A stretch of 64,000 bases of DNA. It comes from Curvularia sp. ZM96 (taxonomy: Eukaryota > Ascomycota > Dothideomycetes > Pleosporales > Pleosporaceae). This document shows, in pieces, positions 23,214 to 33,947 of this stretch. Position numbers and translations under genes: made by a program. Each line of letters starts with the position of its first letter. Within the stretch, counting starts at the first letter, position 1. The notes beneath the pieces are model-generated. The model did no database searches, was not told the DNA's origin, and saw nothing but the letters and a program-made list of their open reading frames with translations. Location of the stretch: the NCBI GenBank assembly GCA_022457065.1, contig JAJGBQ010000001.1, positions 5,270,001 to 5,334,000 of the forward strand. The letters are read 5' to 3'.

Positions 23214-25127
23214 TCAAAAACTAGATTCTGTGTTTCCCTCGCCCATACTCTTACTGCCTGAGCTGCCGCTCTGTATCGCACCCAAGATGCCATCAATGTA
23301 CCCAGCACCGCTCCACTTCTGATGCGTCAACACGTCGCATCCCAACTCCTTTTCTCTTGCTTGCACCAGTTTCACGTATGCCAGCATACCCTCGTCCTTG
23401 AATGCCCTACTCAGCTCGCATGTGATAGTGGCTGTAGAGTGCACTCCGGCTAGGGAGATGAGCTGGAACACGAAGCCATGCTTGGCCAAGTCCCACACAA
23501 AGGATTTAAGTGCCTCTTCCGAGAAGCCGTGGCCCATCCAGTTGAAGCTGGGAGAGAGGTTGTACACGAACTTCTTGCCGGGGTAAAGCGCACGAATCTC
23601 GCCAGCGAACTTGGCTGCCTCCTGGACATTGGGATCGCCTGTCTCAACCCATAACAGGTCGGCGTAGGGAGCATATTCTTTGCCGCGCTTTGTGGCCGCT
23701 GCGACACCATTCTTAAAGTGATAGAAGCCTTCCCTTGTGCGGGGGATGTCCCAGTTGAAGTAGACGGGTGTCTTTGTGTACTTTTCTGCGACCTGTCGGC
23801 GCTTAAGGAGAGAAAAGTTCGGGTTCTGCTTCGTCTCGTCGAGGTACGAGTCAATTGAGGATTGAGAGGCGCCTTCCTTTTCAAGGTGCTGAACAACAGC
23901 TTCGTCAAAGGTTACGAGCTTGTGCTTCTTCACCCACGCCGCCTCATACTGGTCAATCTCCTTGCCTGGCGCACCCGCTGCCTCCATGTTCTGCAGCGTC
24001 TCGGCTAATGGCTCCGTTTCCTCTGTAACGCCCTTGATGAACTCGTGGTCTCGTACGTCGACTGCGCTGGAGATGAGCTTGCCGCTTTCGGAGTCTGTAC
24101 GCGCGATGACGAGGTTTTCGCAGCCCATCATGTCCCATTGAAATCGTGCAGCGACCAGGCGGTTGATGTGGTCACCTACGGGAACGAGCACCTTTCCTGC
24201 AAGATGTCCGCATTTTTTGCCGCCATGTAATTGATCCTCGAAGTGAACGCCTGCAGCGCCGTTCTCAGCAAAGAGCTTTGCAAGCTTGATGACTGCCGAA
24301 AGACCGCCGTGACTGTACAATGTCAGTAGGCCATCTAGATTTGCAGCTTCGTCTCTACCCACCCAGTGTCACCGTCAGCAATGATAGGGCGCATGTAGTC
24401 CAGGTACGGGGTTTTTGCCCTTTCCTCCGGGCTCATCTTCCTCCTGGCATCCCAGTTCTTGCGGTCGTGCAGCTGCTGTGCCTTGAACAGGCGCTGCACT
24501 TGGTTCGGCACAGTGTTGTAAGGATAGTCGCCAAAGTCGGCAGATACTTCGTTGGTAGTGGTTAGGACGGATGAGCATGCCCACCCTGAGACGTAGAGAA
24601 CTTCCTGGTTTGCAGCTTGTTGGGACATTTGAATCGGATCAATCGCACCCACTGATGTTCAGAAAGACATGATCAGCCATTGTTCTATCTATACAGCCAT
24701 GGAAACACGCACTGGTATGTACTGGCTCGCCCTTTGCTGCCCTTTCTTCAAGCAGGTTGAAGAGCTTTCTCGCCATCAGAGAGCTAGGATATGATTGTGG
24801 AAGCGTTCCACGCTTGCTCACGACATCCTCCGCAGAGTATGGCCGCTTAATGCCCTTGTAACGTGGTGACGCCCACCAGTCCTTCACGGCCTGTACTTGT
24901 TCTTCGAAGAGAGCATCTTCCGCCTCGCCTGCTTTTGAAGCTTCGGGTAGCAACTGGAAAGAGTCTCCTGGAAGTGCTGTCGATACTGGAGGGTCCACAG
25001 GCTTCAGAACGGAGCCCGACATGCGATATGCGGTGGTAGAAAGTGGACGGAGTATTTGCGGTGTTCGGTTCGCTATTCTTGCAGGTCGGCTCTGGCGCGC
25101 GAGAGAGCGCGATACTGTTCGTAGCAT
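23214..25127 (-). CDS. mclA: Mitochondrial 2-methylisocitrate lyase
   Basis: Three exons (25127-24713, 24651-24363, 24312-23214) give 600 aa. The N-terminus MLRTVSRSLARQSRPARIA is a classical mitochondrial presequence. The lyase body carries the family catalytic loop GGKKCGHLAG (about residues 264-273), the metal site FEDQ, and SPSFNWMG with SGAGYIDG near the end. It belongs to the isocitrate lyase superfamily. I call it 2-methylisocitrate lyase, not glyoxylate-cycle isocitrate lyase, because it has a mitochondrial leader, ends in NTESSF without a peroxisomal SKL-type signal, has the WWASPRYKGIKRPYSAEDVV start typical of the methylisocitrate enzyme, and is divergent from methylcitrate synthase. 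It splits 2-methylisocitrate into pyruvate and succinate, the last step of propionyl-CoA removal. Confidence 0.88.
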
Positions 25128-25646
25128 GGTGAGTGTATGTTGATCAAAGTGAGGCGCAACCAGGAGCCTGCTCTGTACTTGAGTCTGGTGGAGTGGCGGA
25201 AAATTATCCGCGGATTACAAACAATCGGGAATACCAACTGCCACACGAGCCTTTCGGTCTTTAACTAGGCTCAGAGCCAGTGTGCGCGCCGACAATGACG
25301 TTATCCTATCGCGTCGTGGAAATGGTGGTGCGAGGCTGCGTCTGCGGCAACGGTTCTCCAGTATTTCCCCCCACGGTCGGTTCAGACTGCGTCGAACCGA
25401 GGTAGCCCACCGCTAGCCGCTCGGAGCTGCTCCTCGGTCCATGTCGCTATACGTCGCACTCGCAGCAACGGAGTCAGGGCATGTCAGGGAAATCCTACTC
25501 TGCATTGCCGAAGGTTGCCGCAAAACTTCCTTCTGTCCTCATCTCGTGAAATTGTGTATCTGCTATTTAGTTTTGTAGAAACGCTCTTGTTCTTGGGTCG
25601 AGTGAAGACTACCCTTCCCCCGCTTCTACCCCACACTAGACTAGCC
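25128..25646. promoter_or_regulatory. Shared divergent promoter of the two methylcitrate-cycle genes
   Basis: The 519 bp between the start codons of the lyase (-) and the synthase (+) must hold both promoters. It contains a perfect inverted repeat with CGG/CCG half-sites at 25377-25400, CGG and CCG triplets elsewhere (for example CCGCGG at about 25209), and no open frame of note. Co-regulation by propionate or acetyl-CoA status is inferred from the shared space and shared pathway. Confidence 0.7.
25377..25400. promoter_or_regulatory. Perfect palindrome TCGGTTC-N10-GAACCGA, candidate Zn2Cys6 site
   Basis: Two exact 7-base arms separated by 10 bases, containing CGG and CCG half-sites in everted/inverted order as bound by dimeric Zn2Cys6 factors. 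It lies near the middle of the divergent promoter, about 250 bp from each start codon. The binding factor is unknown. Confidence 0.5.
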
Positions 25647-27284
25647 ATGGCATTGAGTGCGCGATCAGCTTCCAGAGCTCTACGAGCGGCCAGGGTAAGT
25701 TTTGAGCTGTCTGGCTGACTGTGGTGGGAGTGAACAGAGACTGACTTAAGCTTCTTAGACGCGTCCCTTTGCTGCTGGTATGCGGACCCGTCCTCTAGTT
25801 CAGCAATTGACATACTGATGTGTATCGATTGGTCCAGTGCAAGCATGCAGCTATTCGTCCTCGTCCGAGCCTGATCTCAAGGAGACATTCAAGAAGGTCC
25901 TTCCCGCAAAACGCGAGCTCCTAAAAAAGGTCAAGGCACATGGCGACAAGAAGCTCGGCGACGTCAAGGTCGAGAATGCGCTGGGTGGCATGAGGTATGT
26001 ACACTAGAACAAGGAAGACACAGCATATGCTGACTGCAGCGAAGAGGTCTCAAAGCCATGGTCTGGGAAGGATCAGTACTTGATGCAAACGAGGGTATCC
26101 GATTCCACGGCAAGACAATCAAGGACTGCCAAAAGGAGCTGCCCAAGGGCACTTCTGGCACGGAGATGCTGCCTGAGGCCATGTTCTGGTTGCTTCTGAC
26201 TGGCGAGGTTCCTTCTGTATCCCAGACTCGTGCTCTGTCGCGAGAGCTCGCCGAAAAGGGTAGCATCCCCAAGTTTGTCGAGAAGATGCTCGACGACTTC
26301 CCCAAGGACCTCCATCCCATGACACAATTTGCATGCGCTGTTTCGGCCCTCAACTACGAGTCCAAGTTTGCCAAGGCGTACGAAAAGGGTATCAACAAGG
26401 CTGACTACTGGGAGCCTACCTTTGACGACTGTATCAGCCTGCTTGCAAAGCTGCCCACAATTGCCGCCAAGATCTACCAAAACGCATACCGCGGTGGCGG
26501 CGCTCTCCCCAACGAGATTGATGTGAACCAGGATTGGGCCTACAACTTCGCTGCTATGTTGGGCAAGCCTGGTAAGGAGAACGAGGGCTTCCAGGATCTT
26601 CTGCGGTTGTACCTTGCTCTGCACGGTGACCACGAGGGTGGTAATGTTTCGGCTCACACCACACATCTGGTCGGATCCGCGCTCAGCGATCCATTCCTGA
26701 GCTACAGTGCCGGTCTCCAGGGTCTTGCTGGTCCTCTACACGGCCTGGCTGCTCAGGAGGTGCTACGATTCATCCTCGACATGCAAAAGGTTGTTGGCGA
26801 AAACTTCTCCGACAAGGACGTCAACGACTTCCTCTGGAGCGTTCTCAAGTCTGGACGAGTCATCCCCGGTTACGGCCACGCCGTGCTCAGGAAGCCTGAC
26901 CCGCGATTCGAGGCCCTCATGGACTTTGCGAATGCACGACCTGAGATTGCGGCCAACCCAGTCTATAAGCTCGTCAAGAAGAACTCTGAGGTTGCTCCTG
27001 GAGTCCTCACCGAGCACGGAAAGGTAAGAAACTATAATGTCGAGAATAAGCAGTGGCTAACTTCGTCGCAGACCAAGAACCCCTACCCCAACGTCGATTC
27101 GTCTTCGGGCGTCCTCTTCCACCACTACGGCTTCACAGAGACACTCTACTACACTGCAACATTCGGTGTCAGCCGCGGTCTCGGTCCTCTTGCCCAGCTC
27201 ATCTGGGATAGGGCACTGGGTCTGCCCATCGAGCGCCCCAAGTCCATTAACCTTCAGGGTATCCTGAACCAGGTTGGTGCATAA
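25647..27284 (+). CDS. mcsA: Mitochondrial 2-methylcitrate synthase
   Basis: Five exons (25647-25694, 25759-25777, 25838-25994, 26045-27023, 27072-27284) close in frame to 471 aa; exon 2 is only 19 bp. The N-terminus MALSARSASRALRAAR is a mitochondrial presequence. The citrate synthase fold is complete: GPLHGLAAQEV and VPGYGHAVLRKPDPRF supply the two catalytic histidines, followed by PGVLTEHGKTKNPYPNVD and PIERPKSINLQG. Residues such as IKDCQKELPKGTSGTEMLPEA and KADYWEPTFDD match fungal methylcitrate synthase (McsA) better than citrate synthase (which typically has ...ECQ.LLPKAP). It condenses propionyl-CoA with oxaloacetate, and usually also acetyl-CoA. It shares a promoter with 2-methylisocitrate lyase, so two of the cycle's committed enzymes are paired here; a 2-methylcitrate dehydratase is not in the window. 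Confidence 0.9.
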
Positions 27285-27788
27285 ACTCTAGTAGGCGTAT
27301 CCAATACAGATTAGATATCCAAAAGCGGTCGAAATATTATGATTTATATGAATATTGCTCGTTGCCCATAACTTGTGTCGTTGCTGGATAGTGACGTGTG
27401 TTGCGCAATCGGGCCCCTGGCCTGGCGGGAGCGGGCCCGTAGGATCGGCAGCGCCTAGCCAGGGACAAGACGACGTGCCGGTCCCAGGACGTGCCGGACG
27501 CCGATGAAACTGTCTCGCACCACGTCGACGACTGTGTGTTCTGTACACTCTTGTCCTACCCAGTACAGAAATTCCTTTTCACTTGCCCACGCTTGTAACT
27601 GTGCCATCATTGTATTCGACGGCTGCTGCGACTACACTCACATTCACATACGCCTCAATGCTAGGTTCAATATAACTAGGGGCTTCACGCTCGCGCCGTT
27701 CCCACGTAGCCTGGCCGTTGCTGCCGCATGCAATACCGTATCTCTTTCTTCTCTGTAGCGCCTTTTGAACTCAAACAGTTTCACCAAC
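27285..27788. other. Intergenic, promoter of the GH3 gene
   Basis: 504 bp between two plus-strand genes: 3' flank of methylcitrate synthase, then the GH3 promoter and 5' UTR. No gene or repeat seen. Confidence 0.5.
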
Positions 27789-30764
27789 ATGGCTCCGTAC
27801 GAGGCCCATGAGATGCGGCGCGGCAAGTACGCGAGGCTCGATGCGCCCGTGGACGATGACGTCGAAACCCCCATGCGATTCTCCTACGAGTCCAACGGAA
27901 CCCTAGAAGACCTCGAAGAGCACGATCCCCTCGCTTTTGATAGCAAGCTGAAGCGCAAGAAGAGCGCTGGAGACCTCAAGGTTAGGAAAGCATCGTACCG
28001 AGATAATGAGGCCGCGGCGCCCACCCCCGCTCGACAGCGAAAACGCAGATGCGCACCAGGACGCTGCTGCTGCTGGCTTCTCGTATTTATCGCGGCTACT
28101 GTTCTGCTTCTCGCGACTGGTGGAATATGGGCATACAAGGTGTCAGTGCCGGAGGATGGGAGGAGCCCGCCGTGGTATCCTTCTCCGAAGGGCGGAACAG
28201 ACAAGGCATGGGAGGAGAGCTACAAAAAGGCAGCTGAATTGGTCAAACAGATGACATTGCCTGAAAAGGTCAACATCACAACTGGTACAGGGTGGAGCAT
28301 GGACCTTTGCGTGGGCCAGACTGGACGAGTGGATAGGTTGAAGTTTCCCAGTCTGTGTCTCCAGGTATGCATCATCCCAGACACAGCGCCGGATTTATAC
28401 TAATAGCTCATTCAGGACGGCCCCCTAGGAATTCGATTCGCTGACAACATTACTGGTTTCCCTGCTGGCATCACGACTGGCGCGACATGGAGCAAGGAGC
28501 TGTTTTACCTACGTGGAAAGGCACACGGCAAGGAGGCACGGTTAAAAGGCGTCAATGTCCTACTTGGCCCTGCAATGGGTCCTCTCGGCCGAATGCCCGC
28601 GGGTGGTCGTAACTGGGAAGGATTTGGTGCGGACCCGGTGCTCCAGGGCATTGCAGCGGCAGAGACGATCAAGGGCATCCAAGAGGAGGGCGTCATGGCG
28701 ACCGCAAAACACTACGTTGCAAACGAGCAAGAACATTTCAGACAAGCGTGGGAGTGGGGCCTACCCAACGCCATATCCAGCAACATCGATGACCGCACGC
28801 TACACGAAATCTACGCATGGCCATTTGCCGACTCTGTTAAAGCTGGTGTAACGTCTGTGATGTGCTCATACAACCAGGTAAACTCGAGCTATGCTTGCCA
28901 GAACTCGAAGTTGCTTAACGGAGTTTTGAAGGATGAACTTGGTTTTCAGGGTTTCGTTCAGAGTGATTGGCTGGCACAGCGTTCTGGTGTGGCGAGCGCC
29001 CTGGCAGGCCTGGACATGACAATGCCTGGAGATGGACTCAGATGGGCAAAGGGTAACAGCTTGTGGGGTGCGGAACTCACCAGGGCAGTTCTCAATGGCA
29101 GCGTACCGATTGAGCGCGTCGATGACATGGTCACCCGTGTCGTAGCATCCTGGTACCAAGTCGGTCAGGACAAGTGGAAAAACGACGGACCAAATTTCTC
29201 TTCCTGGACAAACGATCGTATTGGCAAGCTCCACGAAGGGAGCCCCTCGAATCACGACATGGGTGTGGTCAATCAGTATGTCAACGCTCAAGGAGAAGGA
29301 AAAGAAGCACATGGTCATTTGGTGCGTCGCATTGCGGCAGAGGGCACGGTCTTGGTCAAGAATGAGGAAAAAGTGCTGCCTCTGAATCGCAAGGGCTGGA
29401 AGACGGACGGCAAAGCCAAGACAAAGTTCCGAGTTGGTGTTTTTGGCGAAGACGCGCGTCTCCCTCATGATGGCATCAATCACTGCCCAGACCAAAGTTG
29501 TAACGAGGGAACTTTGGCTTCAGGCTGGGGCTCTGGCGCTGTCAACTTCTCGTATCTGGTTGAACCAGTTTCTGCCATCAGAGAGGCTTTTGACAACGAG
29601 ACTGTGTATGTCACAGACTGGTTGGAGAACAAGCTGCCCAAAGAGAAAGAGATCCTCGAAGATCAGGACCTATGCATCGTCTTCGCCAATGCTGATTCAG
29701 GAGAGGGTTATGAACACTATGGAAACATCCGTGGTGACAGGAACGATCTCAACTTGCAAAAGGGCGGTGCCGAGCTCATCAAGAATGTTGCCAAAGGCTG
29801 CGGCGAAGGTATGGGTGATGTGGTCGTTGTCATCCACACGGTCGGCTCCGTCATTCTCGAAGATTTCATCGATATCATGAACGTCAGGGCAGTGCTTATA
29901 GCCAACCTTCCCGGCACAGAGTCTGGTAACGCCATCGTAGACGTACTCTTTGGCGAAGTCAACCCGTCTGGACGTCTGCCCTACACCATTGCAATGAAGG
30001 AAGGTGATTTTGGTCCAGGCAGCAAGGTTAAGTATCTCCCTAGCCCATCCGATGGTCTCGCCCCTCAACAAGATTTCTCTGAAGGTCTATATATCGACTA
30101 CCGCCATTTCGACAAGCAAAACATTACGCCCCGGTATGAGTTTGGTTATGGTCTCTCGTACACGCAGTTCGAGCTATCTTCGCTCCTGATTGAAGAGAAG
30201 GGTGCAAAGACACCTCTACCTAAGCCCCGTCCTGACGGTCTAGCTCCACCGACCTACTCCACCGACCTGCCAGACCCTCAAACAGTCCTGTTTCCAGAGG
30301 GCTTTAACAAAGTAGAGCGATACATCTACCCCTGGCTCGACTCAGCCAAAGACATCAAAAAATCCGACCCGTTGACACCTCAACCCCCATCTCCACTCAG
30401 CGACGCAGGTGGCGGTCCAGGCGGCAACCCAGATCTCTACAACACACTCCTCACCGTCTCGGCCTCTCTCCAAAACACAGGATCCCTCGATGGGTCCTCC
30501 GTCGTCCAACTCTACATTTCCCTGCCCCAAGACTACAAAGACCACGAGACGGACGAGCCTGTCGATTTCCCTGTTCGCGTGCTCCGCGGCTTTGAAAAGA
30601 TACATCTTGAAAAGGGCAAAGGAAAGCTCGTGCAGTTTGAAGTGACACGAAGGGATTTGAGTTATTGGGATGTCAAGAGGCAGAATTGGGTCCTGCCGAA
30701 TGGCGAGATTGAGATTGCGGTTGGGTTTTCGAGTCGTGATTTGCCGCTTAAGGGGAAGTGGTGA
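27789..30764 (+). CDS. Membrane-anchored GH3 beta-glucosidase (type II)
   Basis: Two exons (27789-28364, 28416-30764; 51-bp intron) give 974 aa; an ATG eight codons upstream (27765) is also in frame. There is no N-terminal signal peptide. About 90 cytosolic residues end in a basic, Cys-rich run (RQRKRRCAPGRCCC) and a transmembrane helix (about 96-118), so the enzyme is a type II membrane protein with its catalytic part outside or in the lumen. The GH3 domain starts near residue 140 (TLPEKVNITTGTGW), and the nucleophile Asp is in FQGFVQSDWLAQ. The second GH3 domain and a fibronectin-III-like C-terminus (VQLYISLP...VRVLRGFEKI) follow. It resembles Aspergillus membrane beta-glucosidases of the BglE/BglF kind. 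Likely substrates are cello-oligosaccharides or wall beta-glucans. Confidence 0.92.
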
Positions 30765-31017
30765 AGATGTTGGGATTATTAGACTTTTAGGGAGTAGAAG
30801 GGAAAGGGGATAAGAGGGGTGTTTTTTGGCGTTGTTTTAGTTGTTTTCTTTCACTTTATTGTCGAAGTGACTGGAGGAATTTGGGCGTTGTGCTGAATCT
30901 AAACATACTTTCACATTTCGTTCCGTTGTAGTTTATACAGAATCAGAGATTCTTTCTAGTCTTCCTTTTCCTTAATCCCTTTCTAACATGCCAGAATTGG
31001 CACCCCCTTCTTTTCCT

Positions 31018-32218
31018 CTACAACTCACTCTTCTCCTCTCCCTCTTCCACCATCGGCCTCTTCCCCTGCGCAAAGAAAACCGTCCGCCACAGCTTATTGC
31101 CTCCAAATTCCATGTAGTACTTATCCTTGAGCACAACCACATCGACACCCACGAAGCCTGCATCCGTAAATATCTTGCGGATACCGGCTTCTGAGAAATT
31201 AGGGACGACAATGGAAGCGTTCATTTTGCTGTTTGGTGCAGAAGACGAAGCATCCGGGGATTCGTTGGCGTGGTGGTCATGCTTGTGACCAGAATCCGAA
31301 GCATGATTGTGATGATGATGACCATGTCCATGATCGTGCTTGTGCACCACATGGTTCCCCTCACTCCCCTCAATCATATTCCCCTCCTCATCCGCGAGCA
31401 AATCTCCTCCCTCGAGAAAATCATTAATCACCAGTACGCCGCCGGGCCGCAGTCTCTGCTTCAGCTGGCGTGCAGCAAACGTCGCGTCTTCGAAGTGGTG
31501 GAAGGCGAAGCCTACGGCTGCTAGATCGTAGTTCCAGAATTGGGGGCCGGAGAGGGCGGCGGGTGAGGGGTCGGATGGGTCTAGGAGGTTGGAGAGGATG
31601 GGGGTGATGGTTAGGTGGGGATGGGATTGGAAGCGTGAGGTGTAGACAGAAAGCATGTTGGGGGAGACGTCGATGCCGGTGGCGTGATGAATGTAGGGAG
31701 AGAAGATCTGGAGAGGGGTGTTAGAGAGGGAAATGGGATTCTTCTTGTGGGTGTGGGAAATGGTTGGATGTCTCCATCGTCATATTATGGTTGCACTCGG
31801 AGGATAGTCATGTGTTGAGATGAGATAGAGAGGTGTGAATAGACGAAAGAAGAATACATACATTGGTCATCAATCCTGTGCCACAGGCGTAATCCAGCAG
31901 TCGGACCTGCTGGCCACCGGCTTTGGTGGTTTCTCCTTCGGCGGTCACATCGTGTAGCGGAACACCGATCCAAGGTACATGTGTGCGCCAGGCTTCTGTG
32001 ACATGAAGGTTCAGTCTTGCGAATGTAGGTTTGGTATCGTATGTGTCAGCCAAAGAGCTATTCATATTAGCATAATTAACGGTACGTTGGAACGTTTAAA
32101 CCTCGCAGAGCAAAGTTTAGACATTTATTGGTTGGAAATATAAGGCTGAGATGCGAGGTTGAAATGAGAGTGTATATACATACTCAAAGTAGACACGATT
32201 GGCGTCTGCGTAGCCCAT
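31018..32218 (-). CDS. SAM-dependent methyltransferase with histidine-rich insertion
   Basis: Three exons (32218-32184, 32057-31862, 31707-31018) give 306 aa. Motif I is VRLLDYACGTGLMTN (about residues 60-75), followed by GIDVSPNML (motif II) and AAVGFAFHHF with LRPGGVLVINDFLEGG, the layout of a class I methyltransferase of the Methyltransf_25/UbiE-like kind. Between motif V and the last strand lies a run unusually rich in His and Asp (HKHDHGHGHHHHNHASD, then GHKHDHH), about residues 200-230, followed by a Ser/Pro linker. The C-terminus (NFSEAGIRKIFTDAGF... YYMEFG) resumes the fold. The substrate is unknown. The His-rich run could bind Zn or Ni, or be a disordered loop. It is convergent with the GH3 gene (253 bp between stops). 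Confidence 0.8.
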
Positions 32219-32815
32219 GGTTCAAGTTTGTGGGATTTAAAACCTAGAAAGTTTGGGGGCGTATATGGAGGGGCAGCGCAATGTAGATATCGTAATGGAG
32301 TATTGAAAAAACGCGGATAGCAGTGCTTGAATGATACTGAAGAAAAGTACTGCTACTCTTGCTGTATTTAAGTCTTTTAGTTATGAGAGTGACAGATTGA
32401 AGTGGGGGCGGACGTAAAAGTCTCCGGGGTTAGTACCGGAGACAAAAGATACGCTAATGGCTGACGCTGCCATTGGTCGAGCATATGGAAACTTCATGCG
32501 GCGCGGAAGGATTCAAAACGGAGACTTTTCTTTAGAAATGACTCAAAGGAAAGGATTACGTTTGATGGAGGTGTTCTTCAGGAAATGGGACCGACGTGCA
32601 AGACCTCATTGATATTTCTGAGTAACATCTCCGATGATCAAGTAGGAAAAGTTATTCATGGTAGTATGGAATCTCAACCAGAGTCTGGAGCACGTCGTCA
32701 TAGTTCCAAAGGACTGAATTTGCAGTTGTGGCGTTGAGAATACAACAGATACATCATGAGCTCGTCCCCAATGGTGATTTGCTCGTCATGCCAGCGACAA
32801 AACCGACCAAGAGTA
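32219..32815. other. Intergenic: methyltransferase promoter and TYW3 3' flank
   Basis: 597 bp, moderately AT-rich, without a supported gene. A direct repeat of the element CTCCGGGGTTAGTACCGGAGAC type (CTCCGG...CCGGAG, near 32420-32445) forms a small inverted repeat. Nothing else stands out. Confidence 0.4.
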
Positions 32816-33766
32816 TTACGAAAACATTCCGCCAATGTGATCCCCATCTGTCGACTCATTATGACTGTTTTGAGATTCTTTTGATTTCAAAGCTTGCTGC
32901 CGTGCCAGGCCCTCTTCTCTCTTTCTCTGTTTCCTGACGTCTGCATCTTCCCAATCTGGTGCGCGCGATGTGCCATGTTGCGGTGTTTTCAGAAGTGCAT
33001 TGCGAAACCGGCCAATTCGGTCAAGATTTATCTTGAAGCGTTCATTCGCAATACTAACCAAGGTTCGCAAGTAACTCGCATCAACCAAAGCGATGTTATC
33101 TCCATTTTCTTCTTGGTAGCCTATGATAGCATCGAAGGAGTAGCCGGCTGATCGAACAGCCACGATGGGATTTGATTCTCCTTTAGTTGACCCCAAGCTT
33201 ACAGCACCGCTCTCACGAAAACCGGCTGCGAGCGCTGCATTGAGAACATGCTGGGCGTCGTCTATGGATGCACTTAGAATGTGCAAAATCTGGTGGTGTT
33301 AGATTCCGCATGGTGCAGTTTTCACTGATCTTACCATGGGCTCAAACTTGAGATGAATATATCTACTGGACACATTGGGTATCTCTTTTTCGGCCCTGAA
33401 CCTCTTGAATCCAAAGTCGGGCAGAAAGTCATGGGCTGCATCCTCATTTTGGACTGGTTCATGAGAGAGGAAGAGCCATGCGCCCCCACCACCTTTCCCT
33501 CCAGGCCCAGCTCTTGAGTCTTCACCTTCGGCAGCAGAATCTATGGCGATGCTATCTGCCTTGCGGCCTTCCAGAAATACGCTGATGCGTCCTGAGCAGC
33601 TGCTGGTTGTGACTAAGCCTTCGAGGCGGTTGATTTCGTCAATCAACCCTCGAATTGGGGCATCGACGGAGCCTTTTGGCGACAAATCATGGTAGTCGAC
33701 ATCTGGAGTATCTAGCTGTTCGAGAATCTTTTGCTTGCGAGCCTTGAATCGGGTGGTCATGTTCAT
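32816..33766 (-). CDS. TYW3: tRNA wybutosine-synthesizing protein 3 (TYW3)
   Basis: Two exons (33766-33335, 33289-32816; 45-bp intron) give 301 aa. The N-terminal block FKARKQKILEQL then DLSPKGSVDAPI and VTTSSCSGRISVF is diagnostic of TYW3. The second half holds the conserved HLKFEPMILHIL and AGFRESGAV. In known eukaryotes TYW3 methylates N4 of the yW-86 intermediate during wybutosine synthesis at position 37 of tRNA-Phe. The C-terminus is a lysine/arginine-rich, probably disordered tail (about 50 residues). I chose the ATG at 33766; the open frame runs on upstream, but that part is not conserved-looking and would overlap the promoter of the divergent DUF2461 gene. Confidence 0.9.
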
Positions 33767-33947
33767 GGCGGGGCTGTGGTTTGATAGGGCGGACGAAACC
33801 CGTGACACCGCGATGAATTTCGCGTTCGTGTGCGTCATCGATGGCCAGTGCACGCTCTGACCTCCCAAACAAACTGAATCACTCACAACTACTGCAACGT
33901 CCTGCAGTAGCTCCTGAATACATTTGTTATTCTTCATTGACAACACC
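33767..33947. promoter_or_regulatory. Compact divergent promoter of TYW3 and the DUF2461 gene
   Basis: Only 181 bp separate the two start codons, so both promoters and 5' UTRs are packed here. No TATA box is visible, as is common in housekeeping divergent pairs. Confidence 0.6.

Noticed and set aside
23214..25127. Glyoxylate-cycle isocitrate lyase as the call
   Set aside because: The mitochondrial presequence, the lack of a peroxisomal C-terminal signal and the adjacency to methylcitrate synthase favour 2-methylisocitrate lyase. Both share the KKCGH loop, so a phylogeny would settle it.
25647..27284. Ordinary mitochondrial citrate synthase as the call
   Set aside because: Several diagnostic strings match methylcitrate synthase better. 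The families overlap in substrate, so some citrate synthase activity is expected.
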